From the NCBI GenBank assembly GCA_028705775.1, contig JAQWCW010000007.1, positions 43,063-107,062 of the forward strand: 64,000 bases of DNA, written 5' to 3'. Origin of the DNA: Eubacteriales bacterium (lineage in GTDB: Bacteria; Bacillota; Clostridia; Christensenellales; Aristaeellaceae). The position numbers were made by a program, and so were the translations under genes. Shown here piece after piece: positions 16,628-25,767 of this stretch (within the stretch, counting starts at the first letter, position 1; every line of letters starts with the position of its first letter). Under the pieces are notes generated by a model. It saw nothing but the letters and a program-made list of their open reading frames with translations, did no database searches and was not told the DNA's origin.

Positions 16628-18355
16628 GTGGCTCGAAGAATTAATAACGATAACGCAAAGACGAGAATGCAGCCGAGCGCCGTTCGCAGAATGACGGAAG
16701 CCGAGTATCAGGAATACCTCGCCTCCCTGCGCAGAAGGGACGCCGCGCCCGCTCAGGAGCCGGCAATTCCCCAAGCACTTGATATGAACAGCGCCTCCGC
16801 CGATATTCCGCAGCCGGAAACCTTCCGTATGCCGCCGCCTGCGCCGCGCCCCGAAATGCGGCCGATAGCGCCGGAGCGCCCTCCGGTACGCCCCGCGCAG
16901 CAGCCGTCATGGGGCAGGGTGACGCCGCCGGTGCGGAGCGCTTCCATAAATCCGCTGCTTTGGCTTCTCATATGCCTTATCTGCATCGGCGTTCTTATAT
17001 TGACCTACGCCTATGTTTCGGACAGGTACAAGACCGTGGCAGGCTTTACCGCGTCGCAGTCGCAGCTCAGGACGGATACCTTTTATAACGGCGTTATCGT
17101 TGACGGAATCCATATCGGCGGAATGACGATGGATGCGGCAAAAAAGCTGCTCAGCACGTCGACGCAGGCGCAGTATAATCAGATTTCGCTTAGCATCAAT
17201 ATCGGAAACTTGACATGGCAGATAACAGGAAGCGAGCTGCCCTTCAACCGCGACCTCGACGATGTTTTGCGGCGCGCCTATGCTGTCGGAAGGCAGACGA
17301 GCGGCGCGGCGGGAAGCGGAAGCTTCTTTTCGCAGAAGCTCGCGGCTATATCAACCGTCGGCTCGACGGGCGTTTATTTCACAACAAAGTCCACCTATGA
17401 CCGCGCCACGGTAAAATCTCTGGTTGATGAAATTGCGGCTTCGATTGTAAGAAGCCCGCAGGACGCGCAGATTGCCGCGTTCTCGTATTCGACGCATGAG
17501 TTTACCTTTGCTGACGAGGTTTACGGAGTCGCGATAGATGCAGACGAGCTTTACAGGCAGGTCACGGCGGCGCTTGACTCGGGCGAATACCGCAAGGCGA
17601 TTACGGTAGAGCCTCAGATTTACCAGCCCGCGGTCACGAAGGCAATGCTCGAGCAGAGCTTCGGACTGATTTCGACCTTCACCACGACCACAACGTCCTC
17701 AAACGCGAGAAACAACAATATCGCGCTTGCGGCTGAAGCGATAAACGGAACGACCCTTGAGCCGGAGCAAGAGTTCTCCTTCAACGACTGCACGGGAGTC
17801 AGAAGCGTTGATAAGGGCTATCAGCAGGCGGGCGTTATTTCCGGCGGCAAAACGATTGAGGATTACGGCGGGGGAGTGTGTCAGGTAAGCTCGACAATGA
17901 TGAACGCCGTTGCCCGCGCCGACCTTGAAATAACCAAGCGCTCGCCCCACGCGTGGCCCAGCACCTATGTTGACAGAGGCTGCGACGCGACCGTTGATTA
18001 TCCGAGCCTTGATTTCAAGTTCAAGAATAATAAAAGCACGCCTGTGTTCCTCGTTTCATGGTACGCAAACAAGAAGATTACCGTTGAAATCTACGGGCAG
18101 AGGCTTCCGGACGGGCAGTTCATCGACCTTGCAACGGAAACGATAAACACGACGAACCCGCCGAGCGAGCCGAAGTATGTTCTGAATACCTCGCTGCCCT
18201 ACGGCTCGTCCGAAACGACAATCAAGGCGCGCAAGGGCTATGTTGTCGATACCTACAAGGTTTATTACGACGCGAGCGGCAGAGAAATATCCAGGGACAA
18301 GCTTTTCCGCTCAACCTATAAAACTTATCAGGAAACGATTGAGTATAACTGGTAA
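16628..18355 (+). CDS. VanW-family membrane-anchored wall protein
   Basis: The 575-residue protein starts at GTG 16628 behind GGAGGTGAG. It has a Pro/Arg-rich cytoplasmic region (1-115), one membrane segment (about 116-137, NPLLWLLICLICIGVLIL), then an external part. That part has a peptidoglycan-binding-like region with IHIGGMTMDAAKKLL, and a VanW domain at about 355-500 with ECTGVRS-like and GGGVCQVSSTMMNA blocks, Cys included, and HAWPSTYVDRG. The C-terminal 60 residues resemble a G5-like strand region. VanW proteins are common in Clostridia and are thought to act at the cell wall; despite the name, they do not by themselves show glycopeptide resistance. It follows rex by 117 bases. Confidence 0.9.
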   Translation: MARRINNDNAKTRMQPSAVRRMTEAEYQEYLASLRRRDAAPAQEPAIPQALDMNSASADIPQPETFRMPPPAPRPEMRPIAPERPPVRPAQQPSWGRVTPPVRSASINPLLWLLICLICIGVLILTYAYVSDRYKTVAGFTASQSQLRTDTFYNGVIVDGIHIGGMTMDAAKKLLSTSTQAQYNQISLSINIGNLTWQITGSELPFNRDLDDVLRRAYAVGRQTSGAAGSGSFFSQKLAAISTVGSTGVYFTTKSTYDRATVKSLVDEIAASIVRSPQDAQIAAFSYSTHEFTFADEVYGVAIDADELYRQVTAALDSGEYRKAITVEPQIYQPAVTKAMLEQSFGLISTFTTTTTSSNARNNNIALAAEAINGTTLEPEQEFSFNDCTGVRSVDKGYQQAGVISGGKTIEDYGGGVCQVSSTMMNAVARADLEITKRSPHAWPSTYVDRGCDATVDYPSLDFKFKNNKSTPVFLVSWYANKKITVEIYGQRLPDGQFIDLATETINTTNPPSEPKYVLNTSLPYGSSETTIKARKGYVVDTYKVYYDASGREISRDKLFRSTYKTYQETIEYNW

Positions 18356-18390
18356 GACATAAATAATCACATGATTGGCAGGAAAAAATA

Positions 18391-19698
18391 GTGAGCGAAT
18401 CCTCAACGACAGAAAACGCGGGAGCAAAAGACGGAGAGCGCGAATGGCTCAAGCTGGACAACGCGGCGAAAATCTACCCGTCCACTTATTCCAGAACGCA
18501 GAACCATCTTTACAGAATCAGCGCCGAAATGAGCGAAACGGTGGCGCGCGGAACGCTTAAAGCGGCTCTCGGCGCTGTGATTCCACGCTTTCCATCAATA
18601 GCCGTAAGCCTCCACAGGGGTCTGTTCTGGTATTACTTTGAGCCAATCAAGCACGTTCCCGATATCAGGGACGACGGGCTTTGGCCGCTCATGCCGATGT
18701 CCTTTTCGGATATCCGTCGCTGCGGTTTTCGCATTCTTGTAAACGAGCGAACGGTGTCGATGGAGTGCTTCCATGCCGTTACGGACGGCGGCGGAGCATA
18801 TATATTCTTCAGAACGCTGCTTGCCGAGTATCTGAGAAGAAGATACGGAATCGAAGTGCCCTGCACGGACGGAGTTCTGGATATTAACGAAAAGCCGAAA
18901 AAAGAGGAGCTGGAAGACTGCTTCACGCGGTTTGCCGGCCCCGTTCCGAATAAGCGCGACGAGGTAAAGGCATACCGCCTTTCCGGAACGCTTGTCAACG
19001 ACGGCTATCTCACATGGACGGCGCTCACCTGCGATATCAAGGACGTGCTCGCGGTTGCAAAAAAGCATGGCGTAACGCTGACGGGACTGCTCTGCGCGGC
19101 AATGATGACGGCGCTAATTAAAATTCAAAAGGAAAGCGGCAAGAAAAAGCAGAAGCCGATTGCCGTCAGCATTCCGGTAAATCTCAGGAAGCTATATCCG
19201 TCCGAAACGCTCAGGAATTTTTCGCTGTACGCAACTCCGCATATCGACCCGCTTCAGGGCGAATGGACTTTTGACGAGATTTGCTGCCGCGTCAAGAATC
19301 AGATGGGCGAAAGAATTACGCCCAAGGAAATGGCGGCTTGCGTTGCGGCAAACGTGAGAATGGAGCAGAAGTATGCCGTAAGGCTGCTGCCGCTGTTTCT
19401 CAAAAACTTTGTAATGCGGCTTTACTATTACGTTCTGGGCAGCAACGCCTGCTGCATTTCGCTCTCGAACCTCGGCAATATCAGCGTTCCGGAAGTAATG
19501 CGCGATTATATTACCGATATATACTGCCAGATGGACAGCCATGAGGGCAGCGTTGTAAGCGTGTGCCTCAATTCCTACGGCGATAAGCTGCATATCCGCT
19601 TTTGCCGCTGCATTGAGGAAACCAAGGTGGAATACGAGTTCTATAAGGTTCTTCGGGATATCGGGCTGAATATGTCCGTAAAAAGCAACGCGAGGTGA
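18391..19698 (+). CDS. Acyltransferase of the condensation/alcohol acetyltransferase superfamily
   Basis: The 435-residue protein starts at GTG 18391 behind AGGAAAAA. The motif HAVTDGGG (about residue 128) fits the HxxxDG active site of CoA-dependent and condensation-type acyltransferases. A second superfamily block, SLSNLGNISVP, resembles the DFG-like strand region near the domain junction. Some relatives are labelled alcohol acetyltransferases. The acceptor is unknown. The next gene (a zinc-ribbon membrane protein) starts 7 bases after the stop, so the two form an operon, possibly modifying a membrane-linked product. Confidence 0.75.
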   Translation: MSESSTTENAGAKDGEREWLKLDNAAKIYPSTYSRTQNHLYRISAEMSETVARGTLKAALGAVIPRFPSIAVSLHRGLFWYYFEPIKHVPDIRDDGLWPLMPMSFSDIRRCGFRILVNERTVSMECFHAVTDGGGAYIFFRTLLAEYLRRRYGIEVPCTDGVLDINEKPKKEELEDCFTRFAGPVPNKRDEVKAYRLSGTLVNDGYLTWTALTCDIKDVLAVAKKHGVTLTGLLCAAMMTALIKIQKESGKKKQKPIAVSIPVNLRKLYPSETLRNFSLYATPHIDPLQGEWTFDEICCRVKNQMGERITPKEMAACVAANVRMEQKYAVRLLPLFLKNFVMRLYYYVLGSNACCISLSNLGNISVPEVMRDYITDIYCQMDSHEGSVVSVCLNSYGDKLHIRFCRCIEETKVEYEFYKVLRDIGLNMSVKSNAR

Positions 19699-19705
19699 AA
19701 TGATA

Positions 19706-20383
19706 ATGTATTGTGTCAACTGCGGAGTAAAGCTCAGCGATGAAATGACGAAATGCCCGCTCTGCGGAACGAAGGCGCGCAGACCCGAATCCACGGCGGT
19801 TTTGAGCGCCGAAGCGCCCAAGCAGAAGCTGAGCCGCGACGGGGTGTTCTTTCTTATAACGGGCTTTACGCTGCTTGTAATAGCCGTATCGCTTTCGATA
19901 GACCTGAGTATGCATGGGCGTTTGATGTGGTCGGGCTATGTAACCGGCGCTATGGTGCTTTTGTATCTTGCCGTTGCGCTGCCAATCTGGCTTAAGCATA
20001 CCAATCTGGTCGTCAAAATTATCGCGGACTGGGCGGCTGTAACGCTCTATGTTTTCCTTCTTGAGCGGACGCTTCAGCAGAATTGGTTTTTCCCCGTTCT
20101 GTTCCCCGTCCTTCTGCTTCTCGGCGTTATGACGGTCGGCGCGGCGTATTTCTCGCTCAAGCACCCGATGAGCGGGCTTCTCATTGCGGGCGTATATCTC
20201 ATACTCGCCGGAATACTCATGATTATGATGGAAGTGCTGACGAACGCCTTCTTAGGCGCGCCTGCCGCGCTGCTTTGGTCGCAGTGGGTCATGCTCGGGC
20301 TGGGTGTCTGCGGCGCGGCGCTGCTCGTGCTGTACTTCTGCGCCGATTTGAGGCAGAAGCTGATTAAGCGTATGTTCGTCTGA
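19706..20383 (+). CDS. Zinc-ribbon membrane protein (DUF6320-like)
   Basis: The 225-residue protein begins MYCVNCGVKLSDEMTKCPLC, a two-CxxC zinc ribbon, then has a short linker and six hydrophobic segments between residues 48 and 215. GAGGTG lies 8 bases before ATG 19706; an ATG 6 bases earlier would sit too close to the site. The order acetyltransferase-like gene then zinc-ribbon membrane protein recurs in Clostridia, as far as I recall. Function is unknown. A bidirectional terminator follows. Confidence 0.75.
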   Translation: MYCVNCGVKLSDEMTKCPLCGTKARRPESTAVLSAEAPKQKLSRDGVFFLITGFTLLVIAVSLSIDLSMHGRLMWSGYVTGAMVLLYLAVALPIWLKHTNLVVKIIADWAAVTLYVFLLERTLQQNWFFPVLFPVLLLLGVMTVGAAYFSLKHPMSGLLIAGVYLILAGILMIMMEVLTNAFLGAPAALLWSQWVMLGLGVCGAALLVLYFCADLRQKLIKRMFV

Positions 20384-20395
20384 TTCCCGCTTCTG

Positions 20396-20430
20396 AAAAA
20401 CCGTCGGGGCAGTTTGCTCCGACGGTTTTT
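20396..20430. terminator. Bidirectional terminator between convergent genes
   Basis: A perfect 12-bp stem (AAAAACCGTCGG with CCGACGGTTTTT) with an 11-base loop lies between the stop codons of two convergent genes. Confidence 0.9.
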
Positions 20431-20431
20431 G

Positions 20432-21685
20432 TCAGTTCAGGCTTGCGGGAATCCTTCCGACCTCGGTGTTGTCCTTTACCCTGTTTCGGAGGGGAGGAAT
20501 CGGGTTTTCGGCGGTTTCAAAGCGGTAGTCCTCTCCAAAGCGCTTTATATGCTCGTCTATTACCGTGTGGCTTGAAACCTCGCTTATATCATCGTTCACA
20601 AGGCTCTGGTAGCGGAAAAAGTCCGCGTCAGGCTCAAGCGCGTCGATTGAGCCGTAGCTTTCGCGCACGGCGGTAAGCTGAACGGTTCTGGAAAGCACGT
20701 CGCGCACATAGGGGATGTTGCTGCCAAGGTCAAGCGGTTTCGGGAATTCTCCGTCCGGAATCACTTGCTCCCATTTCTTGTTCTCGGCTTTTTCAAGCAG
20801 CTCTGCAGCCGCAGAAAGGTGGCATATTTCCTGCTCGAACAGCATTTCCCAAATCTTCTTTATCGCCAAATCCGTTTCCGTTTCCATACATGACCAGTAG
20901 AGATAGCATTCCGTGTACTGGTGCATAAGCAGGCATTCAAACCAAGTTGCGTTTACGTCCATCAGGCAGCCGTACTGCGTAACGTGCTGCTCCTCTATCA
21001 TTCCGATTTCCTGATAGAGCCTTCTGCCCCTGTCGTTTGGGTAAGCTCCGCATACGTTCATGTAAAAGTTCATCGTCTGCTGCTCCGCCGCCGTAATTAT
21101 TCCGACGCACAGGCGGGTTTGCAGCGCGGCTGTTTTGCTGTCTATGTGCGGCTTTACGTCGTCGAAGGGGAAGCGGTGTTCGGAAATCGTCGGTCTGCCC
21201 GGCGTTATTTCGGTATACTTGCCTACAAGCCGCTCCGCCTTTACGCCCGCCTCCATTTCAAGCAAATCGGCGTAGCGGTACAGATGGTCGAAATCCTCCA
21301 GCAGCGCAAAGTCAAGCGCGTTCCTTACGTGTTTGTCAGGCTCCGCCTTTGCAAGCGCGCAGGTCAAATCAACGGCTAGCTGCTCATAGCCAATCGTATG
21401 CTCAAGAATGGTTTCGTCGGCGGGCTTGAGCAGGCTTATCAGCTTTTGCTGCTGTTGTTCAAGGCGCCTTATGAGCGAAAGCTCGCGCCTTATATCCCCG
21501 TTTGGCGAGTGGCGGGAAAACTGGTGCATGAACCAGCTCTGCTCAAACTCCGTTCCGTTCATCAGTATAACGCGTGTTTTTGTGTAGGGACTTACCGTGT
21601 TTTTGTCATAGGGCGCTGGGCAAAGGCGCTTCCAGTCCATTATGCAGTCGTCAAGCGGTCGCGCTTTTTCCTTGAATGGATTCAT
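20432..21685 (-). CDS. Unrecognised ferritin-like, possible di-iron protein
   Basis: The 417-residue protein is largely helical. ExxH pairs of the di-iron four-helix type are visible at Glu231-His234 (IEEQHVTQY) and Glu286-His289 (FEQEICHLS). Glu101 (IGYEQLAVDL), Glu130/His134 (LLEDFDHLYRY) and Glu201 could supply the other ligands. The spacing suggests two long helical hairpins. I do not recognise a named family. ATG 21685 is chosen because GGAGGT lies 5 bases upstream; an in-frame ATG 27 bases further up has no site. It is a single gene that ends at a shared terminator. Confidence 0.65.
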   Translation of the reverse strand: MNPFKEKARPLDDCIMDWKRLCPAPYDKNTVSPYTKTRVILMNGTEFEQSWFMHQFSRHSPNGDIRRELSLIRRLEQQQQKLISLLKPADETILEHTIGYEQLAVDLTCALAKAEPDKHVRNALDFALLEDFDHLYRYADLLEMEAGVKAERLVGKYTEITPGRPTISEHRFPFDDVKPHIDSKTAALQTRLCVGIITAAEQQTMNFYMNVCGAYPNDRGRRLYQEIGMIEEQHVTQYGCLMDVNATWFECLLMHQYTECYLYWSCMETETDLAIKKIWEMLFEQEICHLSAAAELLEKAENKKWEQVIPDGEFPKPLDLGSNIPYVRDVLSRTVQLTAVRESYGSIDALEPDADFFRYQSLVNDDISEVSSHTVIDEHIKRFGEDYRFETAENPIPPLRNRVKDNTEVGRIPASLN

Positions 21686-21771
21686 AGAATACCTCCAATC
21701 GAATAATTCCAAAACCTAGTATGTCAAGCAAAATGGAGGTATATGCGTTTTCGTAAGCCAATAGATTCCGA

Positions 21772-21800
21772 TTGCATTTCGAAAAAAAGCAATGTATAAT
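21772..21800 (+). promoter_or_regulatory. Promoter for the small basic-protein gene
   Basis: TTGCAT (21772-21777) and TATAAT (21795-21800) have a 17-base spacer; the start codon is 27 bases downstream. Confidence 0.75.
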
Positions 21801-21826
21801 CACATAGCCTGAAAGGAGAGATGTAA

Positions 21827-22057
21827 ATGAGTAAATCAGGCTCGAAACCGCGCTTTGTAAGCTATGAAAAGCTGTCCAAACGCGAAAAAAGGAAACTGGA
21901 TGCGTCAAAAAGGGTAACATGGGAGGGCATAAGCCCGATAACAAGAGCGCCGGAGCGCTCGGACGCCTATAACAGGCAAAAGGAAAACCGCCGTATCGCG
22001 AAGGCTCTTTATCAAAGGAGCGGCGATTGCGGCGGTTTTGTTATATTTGCTGTTTAA
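21827..22057 (+). CDS. Small basic protein of unknown function
   Basis: The 76-residue protein is very rich in Lys/Arg (YEKLSKREKRKLDASKR) and then turns hydrophobic at the end (GGFVIFAV). Its own promoter and an AGGAGAG site before ATG 21827 support a real gene. The last 20 or so codons lie inside a strong terminator hairpin, so the natural protein may once have ended near residue 60. No family is recognised; the basic body could bind nucleic acid. Confidence 0.6.
   Translation: MSKSGSKPRFVSYEKLSKREKRKLDASKRVTWEGISPITRAPERSDAYNRQKENRRIAKALYQRSGDCGGFVIFAV
21984..22040 (+). terminator. Terminator hairpin overlapping the end of the small gene
   Basis: AAAACCGCCG (21984-21993) pairs with CGGCGGTTTT, plus a further ATCGC/GCGAT pairing after a bulge, followed by TTTTGTTATATTT. 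The hairpin lies inside the coding frame. Confidence 0.7.
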
Positions 22058-23830
22058 TCACCCAACCGAGTTTTCGGCGTCGCAGCTGACCATTCCGCGC
22101 TGTGCGTCAAGGGTTACGACTGCGCCGCTCTTGAGGATTTTCACGGCGTTTTCCGCGCCGATAATCGCGGGTATGTTAAGGCTCATTCCCGCAATCGCCG
22201 CGTGTCCGTTGGGGTCGGTATCCTCAACGATTATCCCGCCTGCGCGGCGAATCATCGGCATCATTGAGTTGTCCGTCTGCCTTGCAACAAGTATATCGCC
22301 GTCCTTGAAGCGCTTCGTCGCCTCGCTGGTGTTATCCGAAACAACGCAGAGGTCGGCGCATACGCGCTTTTCCGTAACGCCTTTTCCGGTTACAAGAATG
22401 TGTCCGACAACATGAACCTTCATCATGTTCGTCGTTCCGCTGATTCCGAGGGGAACGCCCGCCGTCATGACTACAAGCTCGCCGTCCCTCAGATAGCCTG
22501 CCTTTACGCCTGCCTGAACTGCGTGCTCGAAAAGCTCGTCCGTGTTCTTTTCTTCCTTAATCATCAGCGGGATTACGCCCCATGAAAGATTGAGCTGCCG
22601 CCTGATGGTTTCGGAGGTCGTGCAGGTTATGATGGGGCAGTTCGGGCGGTATTTTGAAATCATGCGCGCCGTTTTGCCTGATTTGGTTACGGTTATGATT
22701 GCCGCCGCCTTGAGGTCGTGCGCGGAGGTGCAGGTGGAGTGCGAAATCGCGCCGGTAACGTCCGGATTTTCTTCCGCCTCGCGCTTCTTGAACCTGCCCA
22801 CATAGTCGATATCCGCTTCGGTTCTGAGCGCAATGCGCGCCATCGTTTTTACGCTTTCGATGGGGTAAAGCCCCGCGGCGGTTTCGCCGGAAAGCATGAT
22901 TGCGCTCGTTCCGTCGTAGATTGCGTTGGCTACGTCCGTGGTTTCCGCGCGGGTGGGGCGGGGGTTTTTAATCATGCTGTCGAGCATCTGCGTCGCGGTT
23001 ATAACCTGCTTGCCGGCGTTATACACCTTGCGGATTATCAGTTTTTGCAGCACTGGCACGTCCTCAAGCGGAATTTCAACGCCCATATCGCCTCTTGCAA
23101 CCATTATTCCATCCGATACACGGATTATGTCGTCGATATTCTCAACGCCCTGCGCGTTTTCAATCTTCGCGATAACCTTAACGTGCGGGCAGCCCGCCTC
23201 GGAAAGCAGCTCGCGAATCTGCAGAATATCTGCGGCTGTGCGCGTGAAGGAGGCGGCTATGAAGTCGAAGCCGTTTTGTACGCCGTATATAATGTCCTCG
23301 CGGTCGCGCTCTGATATGAAGGGCATTGAAAGGCGCGCGCCTGGGACGTTAACGCCCTTCTGGTCGGATATAACTCCGCCGTTGAGAACGCTGCACACGA
23401 TATCGGTTTCAGTAACCCGCTCCGTCTTGAGCGCAACAAGCCCGTCGTCTATCAGAATGCTTGTTCCGACGCTCACATCCTTCGGCAAATCCGCGTAGGT
23501 TATGAAAACGCGGTTTTCATCGCCGTCGCAGGGGTTTGTCGTAAGCGTGAAGGTCTGACCCGCCTTCAGCATTACTGATTTATTCGTAAATCTGCCTATG
23601 CGTATTTCCGGCCCCTTCGTGTCAAACAGCGCCGCTACCGGAACGTTCAGCTCCTCGCGAAGCGCCATAAGCTCCTGCAAATGCTTTACATGGTCTTCGC
23701 GCGTCCCGTGCGAAAAGTTGAAGCGCGCAACGTCCATTCCGGCGAGAATTATTTCCCGCATAAGCCCGCGCTCATAAACGGCAGGGCCTAGGGTGCATAC
23801 TATTTTTGTGCGGCGGAAGGTTTTATCCAT
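22058..23830 (-). CDS. pyk: Pyruvate kinase with C-terminal PEP-utiliser domain
   Basis: The 590-residue protein converts PEP and ADP to pyruvate and ATP. The N-terminal RRTKIVCTLGPA and NFSHGTREDH blocks, VIAKIENAQGVENID with the catalytic Lys, and MVARGDMGVEIP are clear. Residues about 490-585 form the extra domain seen in Firmicutes enzymes, with GDILVARQTDNSMMP and an NGHAAIAG block. It is the last gene of a five-gene minus-strand operon that also carries hprK and a ROK kinase. AGGAGG lies before ATG 23830. Its TGA adjoins the stop of the convergent small gene. Confidence 0.97.
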   Translation of the reverse strand: MDKTFRRTKIVCTLGPAVYERGLMREIILAGMDVARFNFSHGTREDHVKHLQELMALREELNVPVAALFDTKGPEIRIGRFTNKSVMLKAGQTFTLTTNPCDGDENRVFITYADLPKDVSVGTSILIDDGLVALKTERVTETDIVCSVLNGGVISDQKGVNVPGARLSMPFISERDREDIIYGVQNGFDFIAASFTRTAADILQIRELLSEAGCPHVKVIAKIENAQGVENIDDIIRVSDGIMVARGDMGVEIPLEDVPVLQKLIIRKVYNAGKQVITATQMLDSMIKNPRPTRAETTDVANAIYDGTSAIMLSGETAAGLYPIESVKTMARIALRTEADIDYVGRFKKREAEENPDVTGAISHSTCTSAHDLKAAAIITVTKSGKTARMISKYRPNCPIITCTTSETIRRQLNLSWGVIPLMIKEEKNTDELFEHAVQAGVKAGYLRDGELVVMTAGVPLGISGTTNMMKVHVVGHILVTGKGVTEKRVCADLCVVSDNTSEATKRFKDGDILVARQTDNSMMPMIRRAGGIIVEDTDPNGHAAIAGMSLNIPAIIGAENAVKILKSGAVVTLDAQRGMVSCDAENSVG

Positions 23831-23840
23831 ATTGTCCTCC

Positions 23841-24776
23841 TTACAGCCATTTCTTTTTCTTGAATACTATTATGATTGTCGCGGACACGGCAAGGCTTAC
23901 GCATATTATCAGCGGATAGCCGTATTCCCACTTGAGCAGGGGCATTCTTTCAAAATTCATTCCGTACCAGCCCGCAATCAGCGTCAGCGGCTGAAAGATA
24001 GCCGTAAGCACGGTAAGAACCTTCATTATTTTGTTGAGCCGGTTGTCCATCTGAGCCTGATATGCCTCGCGAATCTGCACGGCGCTTTCGTGAAGCATCA
24101 GCGTATGGTCGGAAAGCCTGCGCGCCTTGCCCGTGAAGATTGTAAAGTAACGCAAATCATCCTTCTGGAATAAATCGTTCGCGTCCTCCGCAAGCATTTC
24201 GCCTATGTCCACAAGCTGCTCGTAATAATTCCGCATCAGCAGAACTTCTTTTTTAACCAGCGCGAGCTTTTTGGGGAATTTGTCGTCCGATTTGTCGTTG
24301 CCGAGCTTGTCCTCCAGCTTTTGCAGGCGGGCTTCAAACGCGGCGAGCATCTGATCGTCGTGAAGTATAAGCTGTTCAAGAACGGCGTAGACGATTTTTT
24401 CGGTCGTAATCGTTCCCTGCTCGTACCGCTTCATGGCGCGCAGGAATATTTCCGTCGTCGATTTATCCGCGTCATGCACGTCAACCAGAAGAAACATATC
24501 CTTCGTGATGTAAAAGGCAATCCTGTCGCGGTCGCCCAGAACATGACCTCTGTCGAGCAGGTTCATAAGCCCGAAGGAGTAATCGTCGTACACGAAAAGC
24601 GAAGCTCTGCGCGTGTCCACGTTGCTCTTGCATTCTTCAATTGTCTGGTCGGAAAAGCCGAACCTGTTTTTGACCTTTTCCGCCTCGTCAAGGCTTATAA
24701 CGCCGAAGCAAAGCGCGCCCGGCGTTATGTCGCCTATCCCTATTTCCTTCAGCCCGTCGGATAACTGATACAGCAT
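23841..24776 (-). CDS. corA: CorA-family magnesium/divalent metal transporter
   Basis: The 311-residue protein has a long acidic helical cytoplasmic region, then two C-terminal membrane segments. The signature YGMNF lies between them (AGWYGMNFERMP), and a basic tail KKKKWL follows. The family forms pentameric Mg2+ channels; some members move other metals. The ribosome binding site is weak. It lies 20 bases after the ROK kinase gene and 10 before pyk; pyruvate kinase needs Mg2+, which may explain the grouping. Confidence 0.92.
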   Translation of the reverse strand: MLYQLSDGLKEIGIGDITPGALCFGVISLDEAEKVKNRFGFSDQTIEECKSNVDTRRASLFVYDDYSFGLMNLLDRGHVLGDRDRIAFYITKDMFLLVDVHDADKSTTEIFLRAMKRYEQGTITTEKIVYAVLEQLILHDDQMLAAFEARLQKLEDKLGNDKSDDKFPKKLALVKKEVLLMRNYYEQLVDIGEMLAEDANDLFQKDDLRYFTIFTGKARRLSDHTLMLHESAVQIREAYQAQMDNRLNKIMKVLTVLTAIFQPLTLIAGWYGMNFERMPLLKWEYGYPLIICVSLAVSATIIIVFKKKKWL

Positions 24777-24796
24777 TGCTTTTCAGATTGCTCCCG

Positions 24797-25747
24797 TCAG
24801 ATATTCTTGCCGAGCATTGCCGCGCCGATAATTCCCGCGTCGTTGCCAAGCCTTGCAAGCTCGATTCTTGAGTAAGGAACGTCCTTGTAAAGAATGTATT
24901 TCGGTACTTCCTCGCGGACGGCATTCAGAAGAAAATCGCCGCATTTGCTTACGCCGCCGCCGAGAACTATCATTTCGGGGTCGAGCATCATTATCACGTT
25001 GCTTATGACGATTGAAAGATATTTCACATAGCGGCGGAAAACGCGCATTGCGATTGTGTCGCCGTCCTTTGCCATGTCGAATACCATTTTCGCGTTGATT
25101 CTGTTCAAATCGCCGCCGCACGCCTGATAAAGCGCGGAATCCTTATGCCCCTGCGCAAGCTGCCTCGCCATTCTGTCAATCGCGGTCGCGCTCGTGTAGC
25201 GCTCAAGGCAGCCCTGCTTTCCGCAGTTGCAGGTGTCGCCGTCGATTTCGATTATCATATGCCCGATTTCGCTGCCAACGTTGTGCTTTCCGCTCCACGG
25301 CTTTCCGCCGAGAATTATGCCGCCGCCGACGCCCGTTCCGAGCGTCAGGAATACGCTTGACTCGCAGCCCGCGCTTATTCCCGCGAAGTTTTCGGCAAGC
25401 CCTGCCACTGTCGCGTCGTTGTCCATCATGACCGGCAGATTCAGATACTTCTGCATTTCTTCCCTCAGGGGAACGTCGTGCCAGTCTATATTGGGGCAGT
25501 AGATTACGCGCCCCGTCTTGTTGTCGCCTATTCCGGGAATGCCGATTCCGACAGCCTTTACGTCGTACAGGGCAATTTCGTTTTCGCTCAGGAGCTTGTT
25601 TGCGCAGTCAGCCATGTCGCGTATCATCGCCGCATAGCCGCGCCGCCAGAGGGTGGGGGTAGAGTTTTCGGCAATAATCTTTCCGCTTTCGTCAACAAGA
25701 CCAACCGCGATGTTCGTTCCGCCAAGGTCAACGCCGATATAGTACAT
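24797..25747 (-). CDS. ROK-family sugar kinase (glucokinase-like)
   Basis: The 316-residue protein has the ATP phosphate-binding block GVDLGGTNIAVGLVDESG at its N-terminus, the ROK signature region with LGTGVGGGIILGG, and the zinc-binding CNCGKQGCLERY block. The catalytic Asp lies in MMDNDATVAGLAE. Glucose is the likely substrate because glucokinases of this kind are common in Clostridia, but fructose or an amino sugar is possible. AAAGGAG precedes the start. It sits between hprK and corA in a carbon-control operon. Confidence 0.9.
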   Translation of the reverse strand: MYYIGVDLGGTNIAVGLVDESGKIIAENSTPTLWRRGYAAMIRDMADCANKLLSENEIALYDVKAVGIGIPGIGDNKTGRVIYCPNIDWHDVPLREEMQKYLNLPVMMDNDATVAGLAENFAGISAGCESSVFLTLGTGVGGGIILGGKPWSGKHNVGSEIGHMIIEIDGDTCNCGKQGCLERYTSATAIDRMARQLAQGHKDSALYQACGGDLNRINAKMVFDMAKDGDTIAMRVFRRYVKYLSIVISNVIMMLDPEMIVLGGGVSKCGDFLLNAVREEVPKYILYKDVPYSRIELARLGNDAGIIGAAMLGKNI

Positions 25748-25767
25748 ACATATATCTCCTTTGAAAA

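Noticed and set aside
16628..18355. Vancomycin resistance locus
   Set aside because: VanW-domain proteins are general wall proteins in Clostridia; no vanH/A/X or two-component genes are nearby.
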